Positions 7,662 through 16,530 of a stretch of DNA of 64,000 nucleotides are shown here, in pieces. The position numbers and the translations under genes were made by a program. The notes beneath the pieces are model-generated. The model had not been told where the DNA came from. It did no database searches and worked only from the letters and a program-made list of their open reading frames with translations. This stretch comes from Clostridia bacterium (GTDB lineage Bacteria; Bacillota; Clostridia; Oscillospirales; Butyricicoccaceae): contig JAFQTO010000044.1 in the NCBI GenBank assembly GCA_017408985.1, positions 1 to 64,000 of the forward strand, read 5' to 3'. Each line of letters opens with the position of its first letter. Within the stretch, counting starts at the first letter, position 1.

Positions 7662-8246
7662 ATGGATCTCAGCTTTTCATTCTATTTTACAAGCATAATG
7701 CTGGGCGTGGGACTGGCTATGGACGCTTTTTCGGTATCGCTGGCAAACGGGCTCAACGAGCCCAAGATGAAGCCCGCGCGTATGACACTTATGGCGGGGA
7801 TATTTGCCGCGTTTCAGTTTGCTATGCCTATGACGGGCTGGGTGTGTGTATCCACGATCGCCGATTATTTCAAGGCGTTTGAGAAGTTTATTCCCTGGAT
7901 AGCTCTTGCCCTGCTTGGTTACATAGGCGGCAAGATGCTGTACGAGGGCATCACCTGCGAAAGCGAGTGCGGGTGCAAAACCTCGGTCACCGCAGGCGCG
8001 CTGATAATGCAGGGTGTGGCTACCTCCATTGATGCGCTGAGCGTGGGATTCACCATCTCCGACTACAACTTTGCCGAGGCGCTGCTTGCCTGCCTGCTTA
8101 TCGGCGGGGTGACCTTCTTGATTTGTTTTGCCGGAATCGCAATAGGCAAAAAGGCCGGCACCAAGCTTGCAGGAAAGGCAGGCATACTGGGCGGCTGCAT
8201 ACTGATATTTATAGGTATAGAGATATTTATTTCGAGCTTCTTTTAA
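7662..8246 (+). CDS. mntP: Manganese efflux pump MntP
   Basis: 194 residues with six predicted membrane segments in two repeats of the MntP (DUF204) fold. The two acidic motifs MDAFSVSLANG (about 20-30) and IDALSVGF (about 123-130) carry the aspartates required for Mn2+ export in the family. ATG at 7662 lies 9 nt after GGAGG; the frame extends upstream across the riboswitch and that part is not translated. Regulated by the Mn2+ riboswitch just upstream. A CapA-like gene follows 24 nt later, probably co-transcribed. Confidence 0.95.
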   Translation: MDLSFSFYFTSIMLGVGLAMDAFSVSLANGLNEPKMKPARMTLMAGIFAAFQFAMPMTGWVCVSTIADYFKAFEKFIPWIALALLGYIGGKMLYEGITCESECGCKTSVTAGALIMQGVATSIDALSVGFTISDYNFAEALLACLLIGGVTFLICFAGIAIGKKAGTKLAGKAGILGGCILIFIGIEIFISSFF

Positions 8247-8270
8247 GCTGTAAAGCGGGAGGCTGAAAAA

Positions 8271-9431
8271 ATGGCAAAGGACAAAACATCTATAATCTTT
8301 ACGGGTGATATAGGCTTTGACCGATATATGGACAGGCGTTGGGAGGACGACGGATTTCTCTCGAGTGAGGTGCTGGAGTTTTTTGACAGCGGCGACCATA
8401 CTGTAGCCAACGTGGAGGGTGCGCTTATCGATGCAGAGGACAACGGCTCACACGGCTCGTTTTTCCATTGTATGAACCCTGCTGCGACCCGCGTACTCAG
8501 GCGTATCGGTGCGGATGTATGGAGCATCGGCAACAATCACACTATGGACGCAGGCACGGAGGGCGTGGTCAGCACCCGAAAAATCGCCGCCGAGCTGGGT
8601 GTGTCCACCATCGGCGCAGGCGAGAACGTGACTGAGGCAAGCGAGCCTGCATATATTGACGAGGCGGGCGGCATAGGTATGTTCTGCGTGGCGTATATGA
8701 CCGAGTGCATCCCTGCCACCGAAAGCTCTGCGGGAATATTCCGCTGGGACGATTTTGAGCGTATTAAGCAGCGCATCCGCGAGATAAAAAGCCGCTGCCG
8801 CTGGTGCGTTATAGTGTGCCACGGCGGTGAGGAATTTACTTCCCTTCCCAACCCCTACACACGCGAGCGGTACCTCAAGTTTATCGAGATGGGCGCTGAC
8901 GTGGTGGTGGGGCATCATCCCCACGTGCCAGAAAACTACGAGCTGCTGCCTGACAACAAGGCTATATTCTACTCGCTTGGCAACTTCATATTCGACACCG
9001 ACTATCAGCGTGTGCATCTGTACACCGACACAGGCGTACTGCTCAAGCTGATGTTTACCGAAAGCAGCCTGGATTTTGAGGCAATGGGCATCAGGATAGT
9101 CCGCGGTGAGGAGAGAATAGAAAGCTGCCCTCTGCCTGACGTGTTTGTCAACATCCCCGCAGAGGAGTACAGACTGCTCTCTCCTCTGTCAGCCAAAGCA
9201 TTCGTGCAGGAGGACCGCCGCACACAGACCTATCTCAACCCCGCAAAGTACAAAGACGCACCCGAGAGCGTGTGGAACGAATACTTTTTCAGCGAGAATA
9301 CCGACGGATTCTTCCCTCTTGAGCATATGGACTTTAACGTTATCGTGCCTTTTGCTGAGACAGCAGAGTCGGGCGAGTGGAAAAAGAGCAAGCTGAATAA
9401 GGTCAAAGATTACATACTCAGACAAATATAA
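8271..9431 (+). CDS. CapA/PgsA-family metallophosphatase-like protein
   Basis: 386 residues. Metal-binding motifs of the calcineurin-like CapA fold are visible: FTGDIGFDR (about 10-18), NVEGAL (about 47), GNNHTMDAG (about 87-95), CHGGEE (about 183) and VGHHPHVPE (about 218). CapA members help make poly-gamma-glutamate or act on capsule polymers, but most intracellular homologues are uncharacterised. No signal peptide or membrane anchor is seen and no capB/capC is nearby, so a capsule role is unproven. Probably read through from mntP. Confidence 0.85.
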   Translation: MAKDKTSIIFTGDIGFDRYMDRRWEDDGFLSSEVLEFFDSGDHTVANVEGALIDAEDNGSHGSFFHCMNPAATRVLRRIGADVWSIGNNHTMDAGTEGVVSTRKIAAELGVSTIGAGENVTEASEPAYIDEAGGIGMFCVAYMTECIPATESSAGIFRWDDFERIKQRIREIKSRCRWCVIVCHGGEEFTSLPNPYTRERYLKFIEMGADVVVGHHPHVPENYELLPDNKAIFYSLGNFIFDTDYQRVHLYTDTGVLLKLMFTESSLDFEAMGIRIVRGEERIESCPLPDVFVNIPAEEYRLLSPLSAKAFVQEDRRTQTYLNPAKYKDAPESVWNEYFFSENTDGFFPLEHMDFNVIVPFAETAESGEWKKSKLNKVKDYILRQI

Positions 9432-9432
9432 G

Positions 9433-9462
9433 AAAAACCCGCTCGAGTGAGCGGGTTTTTAT
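9433..9462. terminator. Bidirectional terminator
   Basis: AAAAACCCGCTC pairs with GAGCGGGTTTTT. It sits between convergent genes and can serve both. Confidence 0.92.
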
Positions 9463-9467
9463 TCGTA

Positions 9468-10247
9468 TCAGCCAAAGGCTTCGGCGGCGGTGATGATATG
9501 CAGCATACGGGGGTCTATCCTATCCTTGCCGTATGCCTGCATAAACCGCTCTGCGTATATATCGGTCCTGAGATTAAACTTAAGCGACCACAGCGCCCAA
9601 TAGACATCTATATGCCTATCCCCTACCCCTGCGTGGTCAAGGTCGATAAACCCCGAAAAGCGCCAACCGTCCAGCATAATATTGGGCAGGCAGAAGTCAC
9701 CGTGTATCAGGCAGTTTTGCTCAAACAGCCCCCGGTTGTCCATAACGAGCCTATACGCCTGCTGTGGGGCGATGATGCCCGTGCCTGCAAGGTCGCGGGT
9801 ATAAAACTTGCCCTGCTCGTAGCCCTGCTGCACACTGCGCAGGTATTCTTCGGTGCGGTTTTGGTCAGGACAGCCGTCTGTGGGCAGAGAGTGCAGCTGC
9901 ACCATCACCTCTGCAATGGTGTCGCACAAACGGGCAGGGTCGCTGAGGTATCTCTCTGCAATGCAGTCGTCGCCTCTGACCGCCTCTGTAAGCAGCCAGT
10001 CGCACTCAAGCTGCAGATAGTCAAGCACCTGCGACGAAAGCCCGCGGGACGCAAAAAACCGCGTCATCTGCGCCTGCCGCTCAAGTGTGCCGCGGGGCGC
10101 GGTCTTGAGATACAGCCCTGCGCCGCTGTCTATATAGTATACGCGCGCTAAATTGGAGCAGCTTGAGTCATAGACCTGCGCGTTTTTGATAAGCTCTGAC
10201 AGCTGCGGGGGCAGGTCCGGGATATTGGGGATGGGGGTTTGGGTCAT
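9468..10247 (-). CDS. APH(3')-like aminoglycoside phosphotransferase family kinase
   Basis: 259 residues, close to the 264 of APH(3')-III. The catalytic loop HGDFCLPNIMLD near residue 195 and the metal-binding FIDLDHAGVGDRHID near 213 match the APH(3') pattern; an N-lobe lysine sits in AGLYLKTAPRG (about 47). The family phosphorylates the 3'-hydroxyl of kanamycin-type aminoglycosides, but chromosomal homologues may act on other substrates, so resistance is only a possibility. ATG at 10247 is chosen; an upstream extension covers the promoter. It is divergent from the PLP enzyme gene. Confidence 0.85.
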   Translation of the reverse strand: MTQTPIPNIPDLPPQLSELIKNAQVYDSSCSNLARVYYIDSGAGLYLKTAPRGTLERQAQMTRFFASRGLSSQVLDYLQLECDWLLTEAVRGDDCIAERYLSDPARLCDTIAEVMVQLHSLPTDGCPDQNRTEEYLRSVQQGYEQGKFYTRDLAGTGIIAPQQAYRLVMDNRGLFEQNCLIHGDFCLPNIMLDGWRFSGFIDLDHAGVGDRHIDVYWALWSLKFNLRTDIYAERFMQAYGKDRIDPRMLHIITAAEAFG

Positions 10248-10275
10248 ATTTTCACCGCCTCGGTAGGGTGGTATT

Positions 10276-10304
10276 ATTATCCCACCCCGACCGCAGGCTG
10301 TCAA
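10276..10304 (-). promoter_or_regulatory. Promoter of the APH-like gene
   Basis: On the minus strand TTGACA (10304-10299), 17 nt spacer, GATAAT (10281-10276), giving a short leader before the start at 10247. Confidence 0.78.
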
Positions 10305-10314
10305 TAGGCCCGTA

Positions 10315-10343
10315 TTGCAAAACGCCGACTAGGGTGGTATACT
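10315..10343 (+). promoter_or_regulatory. Promoter of the Cys/Met PLP enzyme
   Basis: TTGCAA (10315-10320), 17 nt spacer, TATACT (10338-10343). Its -35 lies 11 bp from the -35 of the divergent APH promoter, and GGGTGGTAT occurs near both promoters. Confidence 0.75.
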
Positions 10344-10384
10344 GTATCTGATAAACAGTTTGCATACAAAAAGGAGTTTTGAAT

Positions 10385-11563
10385 ATGCCCGAATACAAAG
10401 ACCGCAACCGTGACCTGCTTATACTTCAGCACGAATTTGACGAACCCCACAAGTATCTGGGCTCTCCCGTTCCCCCCGTGTTTATGAACAGCATCCACGT
10501 TTTTGACAAGCTTGAGCAGTTTGAGAGCTGGCAGGAGGACGGCACGTTCGTCTACGGCAGAAACGGCAACCCCACCGTTGACGTTCTTGAGCGCAAAATA
10601 GCCGCACTTGAGCACGGCAAGCACTCGGTGGTCTATTCGTCGGGTATGGCGGCGCTGACTGCGGCTATTATGTCCACCTGCAGAGCCGGAGATCACATCA
10701 TCTGTATGACCGAGGCTTACAGCTCCATCCGCGAGGACGTGGAGATGTTCGCCGACCGTTTCGGTATGAGCGCAAGCTTCATCACCTGCTCCGACCTGCA
10801 GGAGGTGGAGGACACTATGCAGGAAAACACCAAACTCGTCGTGCTGGAAAGCCCTGCAAGCACCTTCCTGCGAGTTGTCGACCTTGAGGGTATCGCGAAA
10901 ATTGCACACAGACACGGTGCAAAGACCTACATAGACAATTCCTGGTCAAGCCCCATACTGCAGAAGCCGTTGGATTTCGGCATTGATATGGTAATGCACA
11001 GTCTGTCCAAATACATCGGCGGTCACAGCGACGTTATCGGCGGCGTGGTCACCACCAATGACGATAAGATACATCACGATCTTCTGCATATCGTCCGCGA
11101 CCTTGTGGGCGGATGTCTGGGACATATGGAAGCCTGGCTGGCTATCCGCAGTCTGCGCACTCTTGAGATGCGTGTGCGCGAGAGTGAAAGAGCGGGTATC
11201 GCGGTTGCCAAATATCTTGACTCTCATCCCAAGGTGCGCAAGGTCTATCACACAAGCCTGCCCACACACCCGAGGCAGGATCTGATCAAAAAACAGCAGA
11301 CGGGTCACGCAGGTCTGCTGGGCGTAACGCTGGACACCGACGACGAGCAGACGGTGCTCAGGTTCTGCAACAGTCTGCAGGTGTTCCGCCGCGGTGCCGC
11401 GTGGGGATCGTTCAGCAGTCTCGTGCAGATGCCCCTGCACCATCTGCCCATAGACAGTCTGGGCGACCTCTTGAAAGACCGGCTGATAGTCCGCCTCGCC
11501 TGCGGATTTGAGGGCGCGGATAATCTGATAGCCGACCTTGAGCAGGCATTGGAGAAGATATAA
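10385..11563 (+). CDS. Cys/Met metabolism PLP-dependent enzyme
   Basis: 392 residues of the trans-sulfuration family (cystathionine gamma-synthase, cystathionine beta- or gamma-lyase, methionine gamma-lyase). The PLP lysine is in HSLSKYIGGHSD at about residue 204; YGRNGNPT near 56 and SSGMAA near 84 form the cofactor pocket. Substrate cannot be told from sequence alone. ATG at 10385 lies 8 nt after AAGGAG; an upstream TTG overlaps that site. Monocistronic, with its own promoter and terminator. Confidence 0.9.
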   Translation: MPEYKDRNRDLLILQHEFDEPHKYLGSPVPPVFMNSIHVFDKLEQFESWQEDGTFVYGRNGNPTVDVLERKIAALEHGKHSVVYSSGMAALTAAIMSTCRAGDHIICMTEAYSSIREDVEMFADRFGMSASFITCSDLQEVEDTMQENTKLVVLESPASTFLRVVDLEGIAKIAHRHGAKTYIDNSWSSPILQKPLDFGIDMVMHSLSKYIGGHSDVIGGVVTTNDDKIHHDLLHIVRDLVGGCLGHMEAWLAIRSLRTLEMRVRESERAGIAVAKYLDSHPKVRKVYHTSLPTHPRQDLIKKQQTGHAGLLGVTLDTDDEQTVLRFCNSLQVFRRGAAWGSFSSLVQMPLHHLPIDSLGDLLKDRLIVRLACGFEGADNLIADLEQALEKI

Positions 11564-11580
11564 AGGTATATAAAACGATA

Positions 11581-11612
11581 CCCTCCCGAAAAATCGGGAG
11601 GGTTTTGTTTTT
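11581..11612 (+). terminator. Terminator after the PLP enzyme
   Basis: CCCTCCCGA/TCGGGAGGG stem followed by TTTTGTTTTT. It also lies just past the end of the convergent DUF975 gene. Confidence 0.92.
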
Positions 11613-11619
11613 GAGAGAG

Positions 11620-13077
11620 TCAGTCTTTGCTGCTGTAGCTTATCGTCATTTTTTGCCCCTCGGTGAGACCGAGTATCTCATTATATCTCTCTATTGCCGA
11701 TTCATAAGAGTCAGCAGGTGCAAAGATGTTTATCTGATGCAGCTTATTGCTGTACTGCTCGGTCTTGTAGTTTTCGCCAATATACTGGTATGACGTGTTC
11801 CACATATTCTTGCCCGTGGATATTATGATCTCCCGGCTGCGGTTATCCATATAAGTATAGGACAGGTGATATTCTATTGCATTTAGATTTTTGGAACGGT
11901 CGGGAAACATAATCATTGGCTGTGCGGAAACGTAACGGATGTACTGAACATCTCCGAAGTCATACAGCACGCCTTTTTCCCCAAGCACCACCATAGTGCC
12001 GTAATATATCCCGTCTTTGACGTAACCGTTCAGCTTGACCGTGACCTGCTCGGGTTCGTATTCTTCGTCGTTCCACCACATATATCCGGTAAACTCTCTG
12101 ACCACGTCTACGTTTACGCTGCCTGCTATGCTATCGGGCAGAATTGCAGGCACCTTATCCTGAACCTTGATTCTGAATATGCACCAGCCCGATATCAAAA
12201 CAGCGACGGAGAGAACAGACGCGCAAACCGTGAGCAGGATCTTTTTTCTTTTTTGGTAGCGGGCTTGCCAGCTCTGCCTAATTTCTTCGGTTATGGGATA
12301 ATATTCAACCTCTTCCAGAGGTTTTTCGGCGGTAGTATCTTGGGAATCCATGCTCTCATTGAGATTCTTCTGAGCCTTTATATACTGATACAGGTCTGCG
12401 CGGGCGGTCATCATATAGGGGGTTGCCCACAAAAGAAAGGTATACGCCAACACCGCGGCAAAAATCACTGCCACCAGCGTATTCGCCCGAAGTATAAGAG
12501 CCGCAGCCAACGCTAACATATACCACCCGATAAAGCTCAGGTCGAGCAGGAATATGCGCAGTTTATATTCATTCGTCAGCTCCCGTGACAAAGCTCTGGC
12601 GTCTTTTACGCTTAGCCCGGGTTTTTCTGCCATAATAAAGGGCGCCATACTGTAGGAATAATATCTGATAATTCCCGGCACGATAAACAGCAGTCCCCAG
12701 AGCAGAGATATAATGCGGCAGCTCCAATACAGCCAAAATGACTTAAAGAAATGCTTGAAGCCTTCCCACAGCTGACTGTGGTGAGCCTCTCTGCCCCGCT
12801 GCAAAGTGAGGGCAACAGAGCTGAGACCTATAACGAATACCGGTTCAAGGATCATATCACTTAATGATATATTGGACAAGATATCTATACAGTCAAATAT
12901 CTTTGCGTCTGACTGCATAAATAATCTTAATACAAAATTCAATAAGACGAATACAGATTCCATAACCCTGTCAGCCAATGACAAAATCACGGCATATATA
13001 ATCATTATTTTGGCGGTGGGGCCGAGGTTCCTGCTTATGCCAAAATCGGCTTTCTGCTTATGATCTCTTATGGTCAT
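11620..13077 (-). CDS. DUF975-type membrane protein with an extracytoplasmic C-terminal domain
   Basis: 485 residues. Residues about 20-235 contain five or six membrane segments and the DUF975-like order (PGIIRYYSYSMAPFIMAE, then SRELTNEYKLRIFLLDLSF). A charged linker (about 240-285) leads to another membrane helix (about 287-305) and a soluble domain to the C-terminus with no recognised family. It is the third gene of an ECF sigma/anti-sigma operon, 17 nt after the anti-sigma gene, so it may be an envelope-stress output. DUF975 proteins are normally half this length; the C-terminal extension is unusual. Confidence 0.75.
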   Translation of the reverse strand: MTIRDHKQKADFGISRNLGPTAKIMIIYAVILSLADRVMESVFVLLNFVLRLFMQSDAKIFDCIDILSNISLSDMILEPVFVIGLSSVALTLQRGREAHHSQLWEGFKHFFKSFWLYWSCRIISLLWGLLFIVPGIIRYYSYSMAPFIMAEKPGLSVKDARALSRELTNEYKLRIFLLDLSFIGWYMLALAAALILRANTLVAVIFAAVLAYTFLLWATPYMMTARADLYQYIKAQKNLNESMDSQDTTAEKPLEEVEYYPITEEIRQSWQARYQKRKKILLTVCASVLSVAVLISGWCIFRIKVQDKVPAILPDSIAGSVNVDVVREFTGYMWWNDEEYEPEQVTVKLNGYVKDGIYYGTMVVLGEKGVLYDFGDVQYIRYVSAQPMIMFPDRSKNLNAIEYHLSYTYMDNRSREIIISTGKNMWNTSYQYIGENYKTEQYSNKLHQINIFAPADSYESAIERYNEILGLTEGQKMTISYSSKD

Positions 13078-13094
13078 ACTCTATCCCTCACTTT

Positions 13095-13754
13095 CTATCT
13101 GACCCATATATTCTCTACCACACGGAAGAGTTCTTCTTCGCTCAGCGTGGATCTGAGTGTAAAATATATTCCTTTGTTTTCGTACGGCCATACCCAACGC
13201 AGAGTCTTTTCGTTCATACCGCTTATCTCTGCAGGCTTTCCCCACACAAGGATGCCATCGTCGGGGTCATAGGTCTCTTTAAGCTTGGTGGGAGCATAAT
13301 CTATCTCTATCCTCTGACCGTTATTAAGGTTTTGCAGTATGACAGTGCCGTCATAGTCGTTATCGTATCCGCCGTAAGATCTCACGAGATTATAAATCAC
13401 TTTGTAATCCTGCTTGAGCTCGTCGGAAAACTCCAGATAGGGAGTAGAGCCGTATGGCGGTTCGCTTTCGGTGTTCCAGAACTCCTCTACGGCAGCTGCT
13501 ATCCTGTCATAATTGTGATATGTGTATATCATCGCTGCTGCAACGAGCAGGGTCAAGAGGACGGCGAGGAGCATTTTGGTTTTTTGCCATATACGGTAGC
13601 GGCGCTCTTTGCGCAGGGTGTCCGACATACGGGCGCGCATACGGTCGGAGAAGGTATGGCGCTGCTCATAGACGTCGGTGTTTTTCAGTTCGGCGCAGGC
13701 GTCAAGGATCTGTCTGCGCAGGCTCTGCTCGTCAAAACTGAATTTGCCGTTCAT
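13095..13754 (-). CDS. Putative anti-sigma factor (single-pass membrane protein)
   Basis: 219 residues. A cytoplasmic part (1-58), one membrane helix (about 60-80, MLLAVLLTLLVAAAMIYTY) and an extracytoplasmic part. The start overlaps the stop of the ECF sigma gene by 4 bp, the usual arrangement for an anti-sigma that holds its sigma factor at the membrane. No zinc HxxxCxxC motif is visible. The role is inferred from position and topology. Strong AAGGAGG site. Confidence 0.75.
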   Translation of the reverse strand: MNGKFSFDEQSLRRQILDACAELKNTDVYEQRHTFSDRMRARMSDTLRKERRYRIWQKTKMLLAVLLTLLVAAAMIYTYHNYDRIAAAVEEFWNTESEPPYGSTPYLEFSDELKQDYKVIYNLVRSYGGYDNDYDGTVILQNLNNGQRIEIDYAPTKLKETYDPDDGILVWGKPAEISGMNEKTLRWVWPYENKGIYFTLRSTLSEEELFRVVENIWVR

Positions 13755-14284
13755 ACCGTCTCCTCCTTTGCTTCCAGTTTGTCGCGCAGCTGTTTTTTTG
13801 CTCTTTCGGCAAGCTTGCGCAGAGCATCGGCGCGGATGCCCATAATTTCGGCTGCTTCTTTGGACGAGTACCCGTACACGTACCGCAGGATAAGCACCTC
13901 ACGGTAGGCAGGGGCGAGGGATGCCAGCGCTATGGAGAATGCGGATTTCTCGCTGAGGTCGCCGTCCAGAGTCGTCAGCTTTTCAAGCTCGGCATTACTG
14001 TCATAGAAGGCGCGGGAGCGGATGATGTCCAGCGCTTTGTTCTGCGCTACGGTGACGAGGAAGGTGTACAGACCGTCCTCGGGTGCTTTGGTCAGCTTGG
14101 CGGTGTGTCTGACCAGCGACAAAAACGCCTGATGCACCGCGTCCTCGGCATCCTGCTCATTTCGCAAAATGCGCATAGCGGCGCGAAACATACTCTCGCG
14201 GTAGTCAAGATAGATCCGCTCAAATGTGAGCTTATCCTCACGGTTATTAAGTTGTACCGTATAGACAAGTACGCTTACAAACAC
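13751..14284 (-). CDS. ECF-type RNA polymerase sigma factor
   Basis: 177 residues. Region 2 is about 20-90 (YRESMFRAAMRILRNEQDAEDAVHQAFLSL) and region 4 about 110-165 (LAPAYREVLILRYVYGYSSKEAAEIMGI). It starts with GTG at 14284, 8 nt after GGAG. ECF factors direct polymerase to a small regulon, often including their own operon. Downstream are its putative anti-sigma and a DUF975 protein. Confidence 0.9.
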   Translation of the reverse strand: MFVSVLVYTVQLNNREDKLTFERIYLDYRESMFRAAMRILRNEQDAEDAVHQAFLSLVRHTAKLTKAPEDGLYTFLVTVAQNKALDIIRSRAFYDSNAELEKLTTLDGDLSEKSAFSIALASLAPAYREVLILRYVYGYSSKEAAEIMGIRADALRKLAERAKKQLRDKLEAKEETV

Positions 14285-14415
14285 TCTCGGTTCTCCGTTT
14301 CGTTTTTTTGCTTTCTACTATATAAACGTTTGAAAAGGGCGATTTGTGACAGGGGGCGGAAAATATTTTTTTTGTGCAAGGAGGTGAAGGTGTCGGCAAG
14401 CGACAATTGATAGGT

Positions 14416-14476
14416 CCACCTCATCCGTCAGCCGTTGGCTGACACCTTCTCCTTCATAGGAGAAGGCTTGTATAAG
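14416..14476. repeat. Double-hairpin CCACCTCATCCG intergenic repeat
   Basis: CCACCTCATCC is followed by hairpin GTCAGCC-GTT-GGCTGAC, then CACCTTCTCC with its partner GGAGAAGG. Short elements of this layout recur in many gut Clostridia genomes. A relative with different stem sequences is at 56572-56626. The surrounding gap 14285-14524 holds no gene. Confidence 0.65.
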
Positions 14477-14524
14477 GTAAAGCCGTCCGACGGGCGTGAT
14501 AAGTCCGCGGGCGGCTTTCAAGGT

Positions 14525-14689
14525 TCAGGAGTCGGATTTGTCAAACTTTTTAAGCACCTCATCGGGGACGGGCGGGCGGTCAATGCACAGACCGTTTAAG
14601 CAGCGGTCGCACTCCATAGCCGGATATGCGCACTGGGGGCAGAAGGTGAAGTCGGCAGGGCTTTCATATCCGCAATATTTGCATCTCAT
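14525..14689 (-). CDS. Small double zinc-ribbon protein
   Basis: 54 residues. It starts MRCKYCGYESPADF and carries CxxC pairs at CKYC, CPQC and CDRC plus a later cysteine in NGLC, enough for one or two zinc knuckles. ATG at 14689 follows GGAGATG with 6 nt spacing. TATAAT lies upstream on the minus strand near 14718. No function is known. It could be a regulator or a metallochaperone-like domain. Confidence 0.75.
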   Translation of the reverse strand: MRCKYCGYESPADFTFCPQCAYPAMECDRCLNGLCIDRPPVPDEVLKKFDKSDS

Positions 14690-14786
14690 AATATCATCTC
14701 CGTAAGTTTATTGGATATATTATACCACAATATTGAAATTCCGTCTATATCTGTGCTATTCTTTTGGAGTAAGGGAGGGGTATATT

Positions 14787-16442
14787 ATGGTATGCAAAAT
14801 AATCTCGTCGCTTGAGAAATGCTTTTTGGACGAGGATATAGAGACTAAGAGTGAGTACCGCTCGGCGTCTATGCTGAAAAACGAGGTTTTTCACTTCGGG
14901 GTGTGCTATCAGCTGAAAAGCGACAGAGTACACGGCAAGGGGTATTACAAAATGTCGCTGAGCTCCCCTATTGCCAAATATATCAGGTTCTATCGGGTCA
15001 ACCACGTACCCGTACAAATGCCAGCCTACAAGGAGCATATTGACTCAGACTATCTGCGCACATCCCCCGGGCTCTACCCCGACCTGCTCACCCCCATAGA
15101 GCCGGGTCAGCGTATGGCGGTAAGCGAGAACCTGCAGTCGCTGTATATTGAGGTGGACACCTGCTCGCAGGTATCTGCAGGGGTATATCCTATTGAGCTG
15201 CTATTCTGCACTCAGGAGGGTGAGAGAGTATGCGAAGCGCGGTTTGAGCTGGAGATAATCGACGCGCTGCTGCCCAAACAAAACCTCATATACACCAACT
15301 GGTTCCATTGTGACTGTCTGCAGAGCTATTACGGCACGGAGAGTTTTGACAGCAGGCATTGGCAGATAATAGAAAACTTTCTCTCCTCAGCCGTCAGACA
15401 CGGAATGAATACCGTGCTGACGCCTATATTCACGCCGCCCCTTGACACCGAGGTAGGAAAAGAGCGCCCCACCACCCAGCTCATTGATATAACCGTGACC
15501 GAAAACGGTTATGAGTTCAGGTTTGATAAGTTAGACAGATGGATTGATATGTGCGCTCGTGTGGGTGTGGAGTATTATGAGATAGCACACTTCTTTACAC
15601 AATGGGGCGCAAAGCATGCACCCAAGATAATGGCGCAGCTGCAGGGCGGGACCAAGCGGATATTCGGCTGGGAGACAGACTCCTGCTCTGTGGAATACGC
15701 GGAATTTCTGCGTGCGCTTATCCCTGCCCTGCTTGAGCATCTGCGCAAACGGGGAGTTGACAAAAGATGCTTCTTCCACATCTCCGACGAGCCCAAAACC
15801 GAGCATCTGGAGCAGTACGGACGGGCGCGGGCGATAGTCGCGCCCCTGCTTGAGGGTTATCCCATCATAGACGCGCTGTCCGATTATGAGTTCTACTCTC
15901 AGGGCGTGGTGGAGCATCCCATACCCTCAACCAATCATATCGAGCCGTTTATCAAGGGCAAGGTGCCCTCTCTCTGGACGTACTACTGCTGCGGACAGGG
16001 CAGAGAGGTGTCCAACCGATTCATCGCCATGCCATCCTCACGCACACGTGTTATTGGCACTCAGCTGTTCAAGTACGATATTGCGGGATTTTTGCAATGG
16101 GGTTACAACTTCTACTACGATCAGCGCTCACACGGGCTTATTAACCCCTATCTCTGCACCGACGGCGACTATTTCGGCCCTGCGGGGGATGCTTTTTCGG
16201 TATATCCCGCGCCAGACGGTACGGCTTATGAAAGTTTGCGGCTGAAGGCGTTTTTTGACGGTCTGCAGGATATGCGGGCGTTTTGGAAATTGGCTCAGCT
16301 GTGCGGTAAGGACGCGGTTCTGGCACTTATCGACGAGGGAGTGCCTCCCGTGACCTTTTCGAGCTATCCCCGCTCGGCAGAGTGGCTGCTTTCTCTGCGC
16401 GAAAAGGTCAACGCCGCCGTCAAAAATGCTGTTTCGGGTTAA
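14787..16442 (+). CDS. GH123-like glycoside hydrolase (DUF4091)
   Basis: 551 residues. An N-terminal beta-sandwich (about 1-165) precedes a TIM-barrel. The barrel holds the neighbouring acid pair in FFHISDEP (about 348-355), matching the Asp-Glu dyad of family GH123 N-acetyl-beta-galactosaminidases. The C-terminal part with WGYNFYY and LRLKAFFDGLQDMR is typical of DUF4091. There is no signal peptide, so it probably acts on imported oligosaccharides. ATG at 14787 follows GGGAGGGG. The substrate is inferred only. Confidence 0.82.
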   Translation: MVCKIISSLEKCFLDEDIETKSEYRSASMLKNEVFHFGVCYQLKSDRVHGKGYYKMSLSSPIAKYIRFYRVNHVPVQMPAYKEHIDSDYLRTSPGLYPDLLTPIEPGQRMAVSENLQSLYIEVDTCSQVSAGVYPIELLFCTQEGERVCEARFELEIIDALLPKQNLIYTNWFHCDCLQSYYGTESFDSRHWQIIENFLSSAVRHGMNTVLTPIFTPPLDTEVGKERPTTQLIDITVTENGYEFRFDKLDRWIDMCARVGVEYYEIAHFFTQWGAKHAPKIMAQLQGGTKRIFGWETDSCSVEYAEFLRALIPALLEHLRKRGVDKRCFFHISDEPKTEHLEQYGRARAIVAPLLEGYPIIDALSDYEFYSQGVVEHPIPSTNHIEPFIKGKVPSLWTYYCCGQGREVSNRFIAMPSSRTRVIGTQLFKYDIAGFLQWGYNFYYDQRSHGLINPYLCTDGDYFGPAGDAFSVYPAPDGTAYESLRLKAFFDGLQDMRAFWKLAQLCGKDAVLALIDEGVPPVTFSSYPRSAEWLLSLREKVNAAVKNAVSG

Positions 16443-16457
16443 AAACAGCTTATCCGG

Positions 16458-16486
16458 TTGACCTTTTTGGGCGAATAATGTATAAT
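16458..16486 (+). promoter_or_regulatory. gltS promoter
   Basis: TTGACC (16458-16463), 17 nt spacer, TATAAT (16481-16486). Confidence 0.85.
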
Positions 16487-16530
16487 ATTAGATTGTGTGA
16501 AAACAATACTGTATATAGGAGCGTGTATTT

